NCBI GenBank assembly: GCA_025934475.1
Contig: JAICXZ010000148.1
Span: forward strand, 1-7,270
Reading direction: 5' to 3'
DNA from: Mucilaginibacter sp.
GTDB lineage: Bacteria > Bacteroidota > Bacteroidia > Sphingobacteriales > Sphingobacteriaceae
DNA length: 7,270 nt
Part shown: piece by piece, positions 1 through 6,065 of the stretch
Numbering within the stretch: position 1 is the first letter of the stretch
How the letters are laid out: each line of letters starts with the position of its first letter
Program-made: the position numbers and the translations under genes
Notes under the pieces: generated by a model
The model's input: only the letters and a program-made list of their open reading frames with translations
Database searches by the model: none
Told to the model about the DNA's origin: nothing

Positions 1-875
1 ACCTGATCTTGCTCGGCACCAGCGGCTGCGGTAAAACCACGACACTTAAAATGCTGAATCGATTGATAGAACCGAGCAGCGGGAGCATTAAAATCAACAA
101 TAAAAACATCTTAGATCAGAAACCGGAAGAGCTACGCCGAGGCATCGGTTATGTGTTGCAGAACAATGGACTGTTTCCGCATTATACAATCGCCGAAAAT
201 ATTTCGATCGTTCCACAGTTGCTGAAGTGGGATAGCAGGCGAATTGAAAATCGCATTGCTGAACTGATCGAAAAGCTGCACCTGTCTCCCGATCAGTTGA
301 AATTATATCCAAGTGAATTAAGCGGCGGGCAGCAACAGCGGGTAGGATTAGCCAGGGCTTTGGTGGCAAATCCGCCGATATTGCTGATGGATGAACCATT
401 CGGAGCATTGGATAACATTACCCGTTCCAAAATACAGGCAGAGTTTAAGGAACTGGATGAACTGAAAAAGAAAACCATCATCATGGTAACTCATGATGTT
501 CAGGAAGCCTTCGAATTGGGCGACAGAATATGCCTGATGGATAAAGGCAGGATTGTGCAAATTGGCACCCCGGCTGACCTTTTATTCAAACCGGCTAAAG
601 AGTTTGTAAAGGAGTTTCTGAAGGAGCAGCGCCTGCAGTTGGAATTCAAATCCGTCAGAATAAAAGACATTTGGGATTTGCTTCCGGTATCCAAAAAAGA
701 ATCTGATGGCCAGATTATATCCATCGATTCAAATATCTGGATGGGACTGCAAAAGATCAGTGAAAAGAAACAGGATTATCTTCACATAACCCATCAGCAT
801 GAAGCCAAAACCGTCGGCTTTGCACAACTGATGGCAGCATTTTACCAATACCAAAACAGGCGCCCGCATGAATGA
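1..875 (+). CDS. ABC transporter ATP-binding protein, quaternary-amine/ergothioneine type (5' partial)
   Basis: This is the cytoplasmic ATPase that powers the permease encoded by the next gene. The frame is open from the window edge (first full codon at 3) and reads LILLGTSGCGKTT, so the true start lies upstream; the TTG at 9 is internal. Counting from that TTG as residue 1, one sees Walker A GTSGCGKT (3-10), Q-loop Q51, signature LSGGQ (104-108), Walker B ILLMDE (124-129), D-loop GALD (132-135) and the H-loop His162. About 30 N-terminal residues are probably missing. Wording such as LKMLNRLIEPSSG and FGALDNITR is typical of the OpuCA/OsmV/EgtV group of glycine-betaine-type ATPases. The tail after about residue 205 is only some 83 residues, too short for the tandem CBS pair of OpuCA. 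It ends in an 8-base overlap with the permease gene, and egtB and egtD follow, so EgtV is the best candidate name. Family is certain; the substrate is inferred from context. Confidence 0.93.
   Translation, partial: LILLGTSGCGKTTTLKMLNRLIEPSSGSIKINNKNILDQKPEELRRGIGYVLQNNGLFPHYTIAENISIVPQLLKWDSRRIENRIAELIEKLHLSPDQLKLYPSELSGGQQQRVGLARALVANPPILLMDEPFGALDNITRSKIQAEFKELDELKKKTIIMVTHDVQEAFELGDRICLMDKGRIVQIGTPADLLFKPAKEFVKEFLKEQRLQLEFKSVRIKDIWDLLPVSKKESDGQIISIDSNIWMGLQKISEKKQDYLHITHQHEAKTVGFAQLMAAFYQYQNRRPHE
868..875 (+). other. ATGAATGA stop/start overlap coupling ATPase and permease genes
   Basis: The ATPase stop codon TGA (873-875) lies inside the first codons of the permease gene (ATG at 868), giving an 8-base overlap. 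This fixes the permease start and suggests translational coupling, which would keep the two transporter subunits in balance. Confidence 0.8.
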
Positions 876-2436
876 ACAGCAAACACTGTGGGAGTTTATG
901 CAGCAGCAAAGCGATAAGCTGCTGATGCAAACGCTGCAGCATATCGGGCTCACTTTCATTTCGCTATTAATTGCAGTCGTGATTGGTTTGCCATTGGGTA
1001 TCTGGATTACCCGAAAAAAGCAGTTCTCCGGAATTGTTTTGGGTATAGCAGGCGTATTGCAAACCATTCCCAGTATTGCACTATTAGGTTTCATGATTCC
1101 GTTGCTAGGTATCGGCGCCAAGCCCGCTATCGTGGCCTTATTTCTTTACGCACTATTGCCAATCATCCGCAACACGTTCACAGGCATCGACGGTGTAGAC
1201 GCATCTGTAAAAGAAGCAGCCTTGGCTATGGGTATGAGCCAATGGCAGGTATTGTCCAAAGTTGAACTGCCCCTGGCCATGCCGGTGATCCTGGCTGGTA
1301 TCCGCACCGCAACGGTGATCAATGTTGGGGTAGCGACACTGGCCTCCTACATAGCTGCGGGTGGTCTCGGTGAGTTTATTTTCGGGGGCATCTCCTTAAA
1401 CAATACCAACATGATATTAGCCGGAGCAATACCGGCAGCACTGTTGGCCATTCTATTTGACTTCCTGCTATCACGTGTTCAAAAACTCAAATTCCGAAAA
1501 ATCAAAACTGCCACTGCCACTCTGCCACTGCTACTACTAATAATGGCTTCTTTCTATTTTATTCCTTCGGCATATGGCGCCAAACTAACGGCGGGTTTTA
1601 CACCAGAATTTATGGGCCGGCGCGATGGTAATCTCGGACTACGAAGTAAATACGGATTAAAAGTGAACCCTGTCGTTATCAGTGATGCTGTGATGTATAA
1701 GGCAGCTTATGAAAAGCAATTGGATGTGATCAGCGGCTACTCGACCGATGGCCGCCTTAAAGCTTATGACCTGGTCGTACTGGATGATGATAAAAAGATA
1801 TTCCCGCCCTATTATGCCGCGCCCATAGTCCGCGAGGATGCCCTGAGAAAATTTCCTGACCTTGAGCAGACATTAAACCTGTTATCTGGCAAAATAAACG
1901 ACGCTGTGATGACCGAACTAAATTATCAGACTGACTACCTTCACTTTAGTCCGGAGAAGGTGGCTGAAAACTTTCTCAGGAAGAAATCATTATTAAAACC
2001 TGCCCGGAATGGGAACGCCGGGGTCGTGCGAATCGGCTCAAAAATTTTTGGTGAACAATATATTCTGGCCAACATTTACAGCATGCTGATCAGGGGATAT
2101 ACGAATTATGACGTATCCACTAAAACCGGTTTGGGCGGAACAAAGATCTGTTTCGATGCTTTGAATAATGATCAGATTGATTTTTATCCCGAATACACGG
2201 GAACCGGGTTGCTTGCAATTTTACAAGCGCCTGCGAAAACGGTGGATTCGCTAACGGTAGATAAGGACAAGACCTACGATTATGTGCAGCGGGAATTTGA
2301 GCGCAAATACCAAATAAAATGGCTTAAGCCAGTCGGGTTCAATAATGCCTATGCATTAATGATGCGCGAAAAGCAGGCCAGCCAATTAAAAATAAAAACA
2401 ATTACGGACCTCAAACGCTATTTGGAAAGCAACTAA
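868..2436 (+). CDS. ABC transporter permease fused to substrate-binding domain (EgtU/OpuCB-OpuCC type), binding domain circularly permuted
   Basis: The 522-residue inner-membrane protein combines permease and solute receptor, as in EgtU and other fused quaternary-amine transporters. Residues about 26-205 form the permease, with hydrophobic segments near 26-47, 54-80, 84-100, 134-160 and 181-202, and the cytoplasmic EAA loop with EAALAMG at 116-122. A further hydrophobic segment (216-234) leads into a periplasmic binding domain (238-522). In OsmF/OpuCC-type proteins the order is VGSK..., then YPEYTGT, FNNxYAL, SxLxxYL, and then the GFxPEF, YSTDGR, PPYYAAP, FL half. Here GFTPEFM (243-249), GYSTDGR (290-296), PPYYAAP (313-319) and ENFL (367-370) come first, followed by VRIGSKIF (387-394), YPEYTGT (440-446), FNNAYAL (491-497) and DLKRYL (514-519). 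All expected motifs occur once, so the domain is complete but reordered. Tyrosines in these motifs are candidate aromatic-cage residues for a trimethylammonium ligand. The start overlaps the ATPase stop, and egtB begins 4 bases downstream. Ergothioneine or hercynine is the likeliest substrate; betaine or choline is possible. Confidence 0.9.
   Translation: MNEQQTLWEFMQQQSDKLLMQTLQHIGLTFISLLIAVVIGLPLGIWITRKKQFSGIVLGIAGVLQTIPSIALLGFMIPLLGIGAKPAIVALFLYALLPIIRNTFTGIDGVDASVKEAALAMGMSQWQVLSKVELPLAMPVILAGIRTATVINVGVATLASYIAAGGLGEFIFGGISLNNTNMILAGAIPAALLAILFDFLLSRVQKLKFRKIKTATATLPLLLLIMASFYFIPSAYGAKLTAGFTPEFMGRRDGNLGLRSKYGLKVNPVVISDAVMYKAAYEKQLDVISGYSTDGRLKAYDLVVLDDDKKIFPPYYAAPIVREDALRKFPDLEQTLNLLSGKINDAVMTELNYQTDYLHFSPEKVAENFLRKKSLLKPARNGNAGVVRIGSKIFGEQYILANIYSMLIRGYTNYDVSTKTGLGGTKICFDALNNDQIDFYPEYTGTGLLAILQAPAKTVDSLTVDKDKTYDYVQREFERKYQIKWLKPVGFNNAYALMMREKQASQLKIKTITDLKRYLESN
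1579..2433 (+). other. Circularly permuted substrate-binding domain within the fused permease
   Basis: This segment encodes residues 238-522 of the fused transporter. Bases 1579-1998 carry the half that is C-terminal in OsmF/OpuCC-like proteins. Bases 2023-2433 carry the half that is N-terminal in them. A short polar linker (PARNGNAG, residues 378-385) joins the old C-terminus to the old N-terminus. The new break falls just after DLKRYL, close to the hinge crossover between the two lobes of a type II periplasmic binding fold, a place where a permutation can be tolerated. The reading frame is uninterrupted, with no duplicated or missing motif. The order is read directly from the sequence; the structural interpretation is inferred from family knowledge. 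Confidence 0.8.
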
Positions 2437-2440
2437 TTAG

Positions 2441-3592
2441 ATGGACCTTACAGGCTGTTACAAGAAAGTCAGGAAGCTGACTGAGGATATCTGCGCTCCG
2501 CTGCATACCGAAGACTACGTTGTGCAGCCTGTGGCTGATGTGAGTCCGCCAAAATGGCACCTGGGGCATACTTCCTGGTTTTTCGAAACTTTTATCCTGA
2601 AGCCCTATTTTATGGTTTACCAGGAATTTGATCCACAATACAATTTCGTGTTCAACAGCTATTATGAGACAGTGGGTGCACGCGTTATCCGAACCGACCG
2701 TGGTAATTTAAGCAGACCCACAGTAACCGAAATCTACAAGTACCGCGAATACGTAGATGAGGCAATGGAGAAGTTTCTATGCGCCGAGCCTTCAAAAGAG
2801 GTAAGAGAACTCATCATTCTTGGGCTCAACCACGAAGAACAGCATCAGGAGCTTTTATATACCGATATCAAATACATTTTGGGACATAATCCTTTATTCC
2901 CGGCTTATTCAAAGGATTATGTTAGTCCGAAGCAGGAGGTAAATCCGGCTAACAAATTCATCCAGATGAAGGAGGGTATTTATGAGATCGGATTTGCTGG
3001 AGAGGGCTTTTGTTTCGACAATGAACTTAGCCTGCACAAGGTTTATTTGCAACCTTTCGAGATAAGTCCGAAGCTGGTCACTAACCGGGAATACTTGGAA
3101 TTTATTGACGCTGGCGGTTACCAGGATTTCAGGCACTGGCATGCCGAGGGTTGGGATTGGGTACGAAAGAACCACGTTACAGCACCTTTATACTGGCATA
3201 ATATCGACGGCGGATGGCATTATTATACATATGCAGGTTTACAAGCCATTAATTGGGATGACATCCTTTGTCATATCAACTACTTCGAAGCCTCAGCCTA
3301 TGCTGCATGGAAAGGGATGCGCCTGCCTACCGAATTTGAGTGGGAAGCGTCAGCAGGGCATTTCAATTGGGGCAAAAGGTGGGAATGGACCGAAAGCGCT
3401 TACCTGCCCTACCCTGGTTTCGCTAAAGCGCCGGGGGCCATCGGCGAATACAATGGAAAATTTATGGTGAACCAGCAAGTGCTCAGGGGCGCGTCGGAAG
3501 TTACGTCGCCTGGCCACAGCCGTGTCACTTATCGCAACTTCTTTCAAACACATCTACAATGGCAATTTACCGGCATCAGATTGGCACGGTAA
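2441..3592 (+). CDS. egtB: EgtB, ergothioneine-pathway sulfoxide synthase (non-heme iron)
   Basis: EgtB is a cytoplasmic iron enzyme that couples hercynine, O2 and a thiol donor into a sulfoxide, forming the C-S bond of ergothioneine. The N-terminal DinB-like domain supplies the three-histidine iron site: His43 in WHLGH, and His131 and His135 in HEEQHQE (HxxxHxE). The C-terminal FGE-sulfatase-like domain (about 173-383) shows RLPTEFEWE (294-302), EYNGKFMVNQ (336-345) and TYRNFF (363-368), ending in QWQFTGIRLAR. Tyr74-Tyr75 (NSYYE) sits where, from memory, the Chloracidobacterium thermophilum enzyme has its active-site tyrosines Tyr93/Tyr94. That suggests a cysteine-accepting, non-actinobacterial type; no egtA or egtC, needed for the gamma-glutamylcysteine route, is in the window. 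At 383 residues it is compact next to the roughly 430 of mycobacterial EgtB but has both domains. It starts 4 bases after the transporter stop with no clear ribosome binding site. Identity is firm; the thiol donor is inferred. Confidence 0.96.
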   Translation: MDLTGCYKKVRKLTEDICAPLHTEDYVVQPVADVSPPKWHLGHTSWFFETFILKPYFMVYQEFDPQYNFVFNSYYETVGARVIRTDRGNLSRPTVTEIYKYREYVDEAMEKFLCAEPSKEVRELIILGLNHEEQHQELLYTDIKYILGHNPLFPAYSKDYVSPKQEVNPANKFIQMKEGIYEIGFAGEGFCFDNELSLHKVYLQPFEISPKLVTNREYLEFIDAGGYQDFRHWHAEGWDWVRKNHVTAPLYWHNIDGGWHYYTYAGLQAINWDDILCHINYFEASAYAAWKGMRLPTEFEWEASAGHFNWGKRWEWTESAYLPYPGFAKAPGAIGEYNGKFMVNQQVLRGASEVTSPGHSRVTYRNFFQTHLQWQFTGIRLAR

Positions 3593-3608
3593 TTATAGAC
3601 TATCTACT

Positions 3609-4601
3609 ATGGGATCACCAGCAATAATTTTCGGCGCATATAGCCCCTCGAAGACAAAAAAAGAGCAGTTTTACAAGGACGTGATTACCGGCTTGAAGTC
3701 GATGCCCAAACGCCTCAGCTCCAAATATTTTTATGACGCCAAGGGCGATAAAATATTCCAGGAGATCATGAACTGCGAGGAGTATTATCCAACGCGCTGC
3801 GAACTCGAAATATTTTCAAAAAAGACATCCGAAATATGTGATGCCATTATAGGCGAAGGCGATGGATTCGACCTGATCGAGCTTGGCGCCGGTGACGCCA
3901 CTAAATCATCATACCTGCTTCAATATTTGCTGGATAAAAAGGTTGATTTTACCTATTTGCCTATCGATATATCGCAAAACGTGATCAACTATTTGGATAC
4001 CAACTTGCCGGCCAAACTACCGGGACTCAGGATACAGGGCCTTAATGGTGAATATTTCGAAATGCTTAAACAGGCAGCATCGCTTTCTAACAGACGCAAG
4101 GTGGTGATGTTCCTGGGGTCCAACATTGGCAATATGCAAACGAATGAGGCTTTGGAGTTCTGTAAAACACTGCGCAATCATTTATCCGAAGGCGATATGG
4201 TATTAATGGGTTTTGACTTGAAGAAAAATCCAAAAACGATTCTAGCTGCTTATAACGATAAAGAGGGCATTACCAAACGCTTTAATCTAAACCTACTGGA
4301 GCGCATCAATCGCGAGCTGCATGCTGATTTTCACCTAAGTAAGTTTGAGCATTACCCTACATATGATCCCGAAACGGGCGCATGCCGAAGTTTCCTGATC
4401 AGTCTCGAGGATCAGGAGGTGACCATCAATGATAAAGAGCATATCCGTTTCGCGAAGGACGAATACATTTACATGGAGATTTCGCAAAAATTCACAGTTC
4501 TGCAAACAGAGCAGATAGCCGAAAGCGCCGGCTTTAAGGCCATTGATTGCATATTCGATAGCAAAAAATGGTTTCTGGACGCGATTTGGGTGGCTGAGTA
4601 A
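3609..4601 (+). CDS. egtD: EgtD, L-histidine N-alpha-methyltransferase
   Basis: EgtD transfers three methyl groups from S-adenosylmethionine to the alpha-amino group of histidine, giving hercynine, the first step of ergothioneine synthesis. The 330-residue protein has the family opening PKRLSSKYFYD (33-43) and the EEYYPTR motif (57-63). The SAM-binding ELGAGDATKS follows (91-100), then FLGSNIGN (168-175). Asn175, Tyr215, Glu290 and Ser292 (in YMEISQKF) line up with the histidine-contacting Asn166, Tyr206, Glu282 and Ser284 that I recall for mycobacterial EgtD. The ATG at 3609 is preferred: it lies 16 bases after the egtB stop and gives the usual family length of about 320. The frame is open back to a GTG at 3522, but that would overlap egtB by 71 bases and add residues with no family counterpart. 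It is the last gene of the operon. Identity is firm. Confidence 0.95.
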   Translation: MGSPAIIFGAYSPSKTKKEQFYKDVITGLKSMPKRLSSKYFYDAKGDKIFQEIMNCEEYYPTRCELEIFSKKTSEICDAIIGEGDGFDLIELGAGDATKSSYLLQYLLDKKVDFTYLPIDISQNVINYLDTNLPAKLPGLRIQGLNGEYFEMLKQAASLSNRRKVVMFLGSNIGNMQTNEALEFCKTLRNHLSEGDMVLMGFDLKKNPKTILAAYNDKEGITKRFNLNLLERINRELHADFHLSKFEHYPTYDPETGACRSFLISLEDQEVTINDKEHIRFAKDEYIYMEISQKFTVLQTEQIAESAGFKAIDCIFDSKKWFLDAIWVAE

Positions 4602-4633
4602 CAACTGGCTTTAGTTTTAAAACATTACTTTGC

Positions 4634-4658
4634 AAGGCAGGTTAATCACCTGTGCCTT
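4634..4658 (+). terminator. Weak hairpin after egtD, possible operon terminator
   Basis: AAGGC-AGGT (4634-4642) can pair with ACCT-GT-GCCTT (4648-4658) around a 5-base loop, giving about 9 base pairs with a 2-base bulge, 32 bases past the egtD stop. The following bases (TAAGTGTGCA) lack a T-run, so intrinsic termination would be weak. The position fits the end of the operon. Confidence 0.35.
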
Positions 4659-4777
4659 TAAGTGTGCATACACCAAGGGATGCCTCTTTTCAAAATTCAG
4701 TATCGTCGTAAAAGCCTGGGCTACAAGTATTATTCAAAACGGGAACTGTTTTGCAATTATTTCGTCAATATTTTTAA

Positions 4778-4818
4778 ATATTAACTCAAAACATTATTAG
4801 TATCATTTGAGTTAATAT
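4778..4818. repeat. Perfect 13-base inverted repeat with 15-base spacer
   Basis: The left arm ATATTAACTCAAA (4778-4790) is an exact reverse complement of the right arm TTTGAGTTAATAT (4806-4818), separated by 15 AT-rich bases. It lies mid-gap, about 170 bases before the lipoprotein start. There is no T-run on either side, so a terminator is less likely than an operator for a dimeric regulator or an mRNA leader structure. Function is unknown. Confidence 0.6.
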
Positions 4819-4990
4819 ATCACCTCTATTGAAATAATTGGTATGGCGATCATCCCCAGTAATTACAACATAAGGACAAGTGCTTTTTACTGAAGCAAAG
4901 TGATGGTCCGCTCGGTCCCTCCCGACTATTTCTTCCCTGTTACCGGTTATCTCATTTTCAATACATCGAAAATTTATAAACTACCCCATT

Positions 4991-6001
4991 ATGAAAAATT
5001 TAAACTTATTTCTTGCCCTTTTTGCAACGGGCGCAATTTTTGGCTGCAAAAAGAGCAGCCTGAATACTGTAAAGCCTTCCACCTCAACAAGCAGTTTAAC
5101 AAACAGCCTGATAGCCGATTCGGTAAGGATTTACGCCGGTAAAGTGGCAGAGAATCCTGTTGAGGTAGATGGCCCGTTATCAAAAGCCACATTTTGGGGG
5201 CCTGGCGGCATGACGCTGGATGCTTCCGGAAACCTGTATGTGGGCGATTATTATGGTGATGATATTCGTAAGATAACTCCGGATGGTATGGTAAGCACTA
5301 TTTCAACTGGAATAGATATGCCCGAATACCTGGCGTTTGACGCATCGGGCAAGTTATACATGACGTACAATAAAATTGTCCAGGTGTTACCAACCGGTTC
5401 ACTCAGTTTGATAGACAGTGCTAATTATGACGGCCTCGCAGCTGATAATAGTGGCAATGTTTACGCGGCTACCCTGCAACGAATTATGAAACTGGATCCG
5501 TCAACAGGGAAAATGGATGTTTATGCGGGCACCGGCAAGGTCGGATCAACTGATGGCGACCTCAGTACGGCCACATTTACATACATTGAAGGCATAACAT
5601 TTGATAAAAAAGGAAATATTTTCGTTTTAGATAGCAACAGTATCCGAATAGTTGATGTTGCGAATAGTCAGGTTAAAACATTGACTTTAAAAGGGTCTCA
5701 ATCGCCGTTTAATAACCCTCAGGGTTTAGCTGTTGACCAATGGGACAATGTTTATGTAGCAAATTACGGGGACTCCAACAGCGGTAATGGGTATATCCTG
5801 AAGATCACCCCTGATGGCACGGCAAGTAATTTCGCCGGCAACAGGCAAAAGTCCGGCAATCCAGGCGGGCTGCAGGGGGCTGCCCAATCTGTTTCATTCG
5901 ACGGGGCCACAGGAATAATCTTACTACCATCAGGTAACTTCCTGGTAGGTTGTATGAGTGGTAATGTGATTCAGGAGATAATTACGCATAAGCAGCAATA
6001 A
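4991..6001 (+). CDS. NHL-repeat beta-propeller lipoprotein
   Basis: A 336-residue predicted lipoprotein of unknown specific function. The first 18 residues form a lipoprotein signal peptide ending in a lipobox (AIFGC), with Cys19 the lipidated residue. A Ser/Thr-rich tether (about 22-42) follows. The rest is built of NHL-type propeller blades near residues 70-105, 109-141, 146-180, 198-232, 241-283 and 300-333. Each carries a phrase such as SGNLYV, SGKLYM, SGNVYA, KGNIFV, WDNVYV or SGNFLV. The YAG...DG...ATF phrases (48-68 and 178-196) are common in Bacteroidota NHL proteins. Such propellers usually act as binding scaffolds or lactonase-like enzymes, and no catalytic signature is evident here. 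The residues after Cys19 (KKSS) lack the acidic surface-export signal known from some Bacteroidota lipoproteins, so a periplasm-facing anchor is plausible. The ATG at 4991 is set by the signal peptide. It stands alone, separated from the egt operon, and ends just before a strong hairpin. Confidence 0.88.
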   Translation: MKNLNLFLALFATGAIFGCKKSSLNTVKPSTSTSSLTNSLIADSVRIYAGKVAENPVEVDGPLSKATFWGPGGMTLDASGNLYVGDYYGDDIRKITPDGMVSTISTGIDMPEYLAFDASGKLYMTYNKIVQVLPTGSLSLIDSANYDGLAADNSGNVYAATLQRIMKLDPSTGKMDVYAGTGKVGSTDGDLSTATFTYIEGITFDKKGNIFVLDSNSIRIVDVANSQVKTLTLKGSQSPFNNPQGLAVDQWDNVYVANYGDSNSGNGYILKITPDGTASNFAGNRQKSGNPGGLQGAAQSVSFDGATGIILLPSGNFLVGCMSGNVIQEIITHKQQ

Positions 6002-6014
6002 GATGGGGTAACAC

Positions 6015-6044
6015 AAAAAACCCCGGCCAGTCTTCTGGTCGGGG
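6015..6044 (-). terminator. Intrinsic terminator between convergent genes
   Basis: CCCCGGCCAG (6021-6030) and CTGGTCGGGG (6035-6044) form a 10-base-pair stem around a TCTT loop. The A-run at 6015-6020 becomes a T-run directly after the hairpin on the - strand, so it is an intrinsic terminator for the dioxygenase gene, whose stop is 22 bases away. Position six of the stem is a G-U pair in + strand RNA but an A-C mismatch in - strand RNA. The hairpin is therefore slightly stronger in the lipoprotein transcript, which lacks the T-run. It probably helps to end both transcripts. Confidence 0.88.
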
Positions 6045-6065
6045 CGATCATTAGTTGTTAATATA

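Larger units (their letters stand above)
4602..4990. other. Intergenic gap between the egt operon and the lipoprotein gene
   Basis: About 390 AT-rich bases carry no convincing gene. Two structured elements are visible: a short imperfect hairpin soon after egtD (4634-4658) and a perfect 13-base inverted repeat (4778-4818). The promoter of the lipoprotein gene should lie here, but I see no clean TTTG / TAnnTTTG pair. A weak TAATTG-like element at 4835-4840 is not convincing. A frame opening at 4900 and running into the lipoprotein gene is a shadow of that gene. Confidence 0.6.

Noticed and set aside
729..1121. 130-codon open frame on the - strand across the ATPase/permease joint
   Set aside because: It is antisense to two conserved genes and its composition follows from their codons; no independent signal was seen.
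1579..2433. Fused transporter read as a truncated or duplicated binding-protein gene
   Set aside because: All expected motifs of one binding domain are present exactly once in an unbroken frame, so truncation or tandem duplication does not explain the order.
3105..3470. 121-codon open frame on the + strand inside egtB
   Set aside because: It lies wholly within the well-conserved EgtB coding region in another frame and resembles no known protein; it is a shadow.
3470..3530. EgtB C-terminal motif GASEVTSPGHSR instead of the GGSCATP form
   Set aside because: At first this looked like loss of a conserved motif, but from memory the GAS..TSP.HSR form is ordinary in Bacteroidota EgtB.
3522..3608. 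Upstream extension of egtD to a GTG at 3522
   Set aside because: It lies inside the conserved C-terminal part of egtB, adds 29 residues with no family counterpart, and an ATG at 3609 directly after the egtB stop gives the normal EgtD length.
4900..5142. 80-codon open frame on the + strand before and across the lipoprotein start
   Set aside because: More than half of it overlaps the lipoprotein signal peptide and tether in another frame, and it has no recognisable domain.
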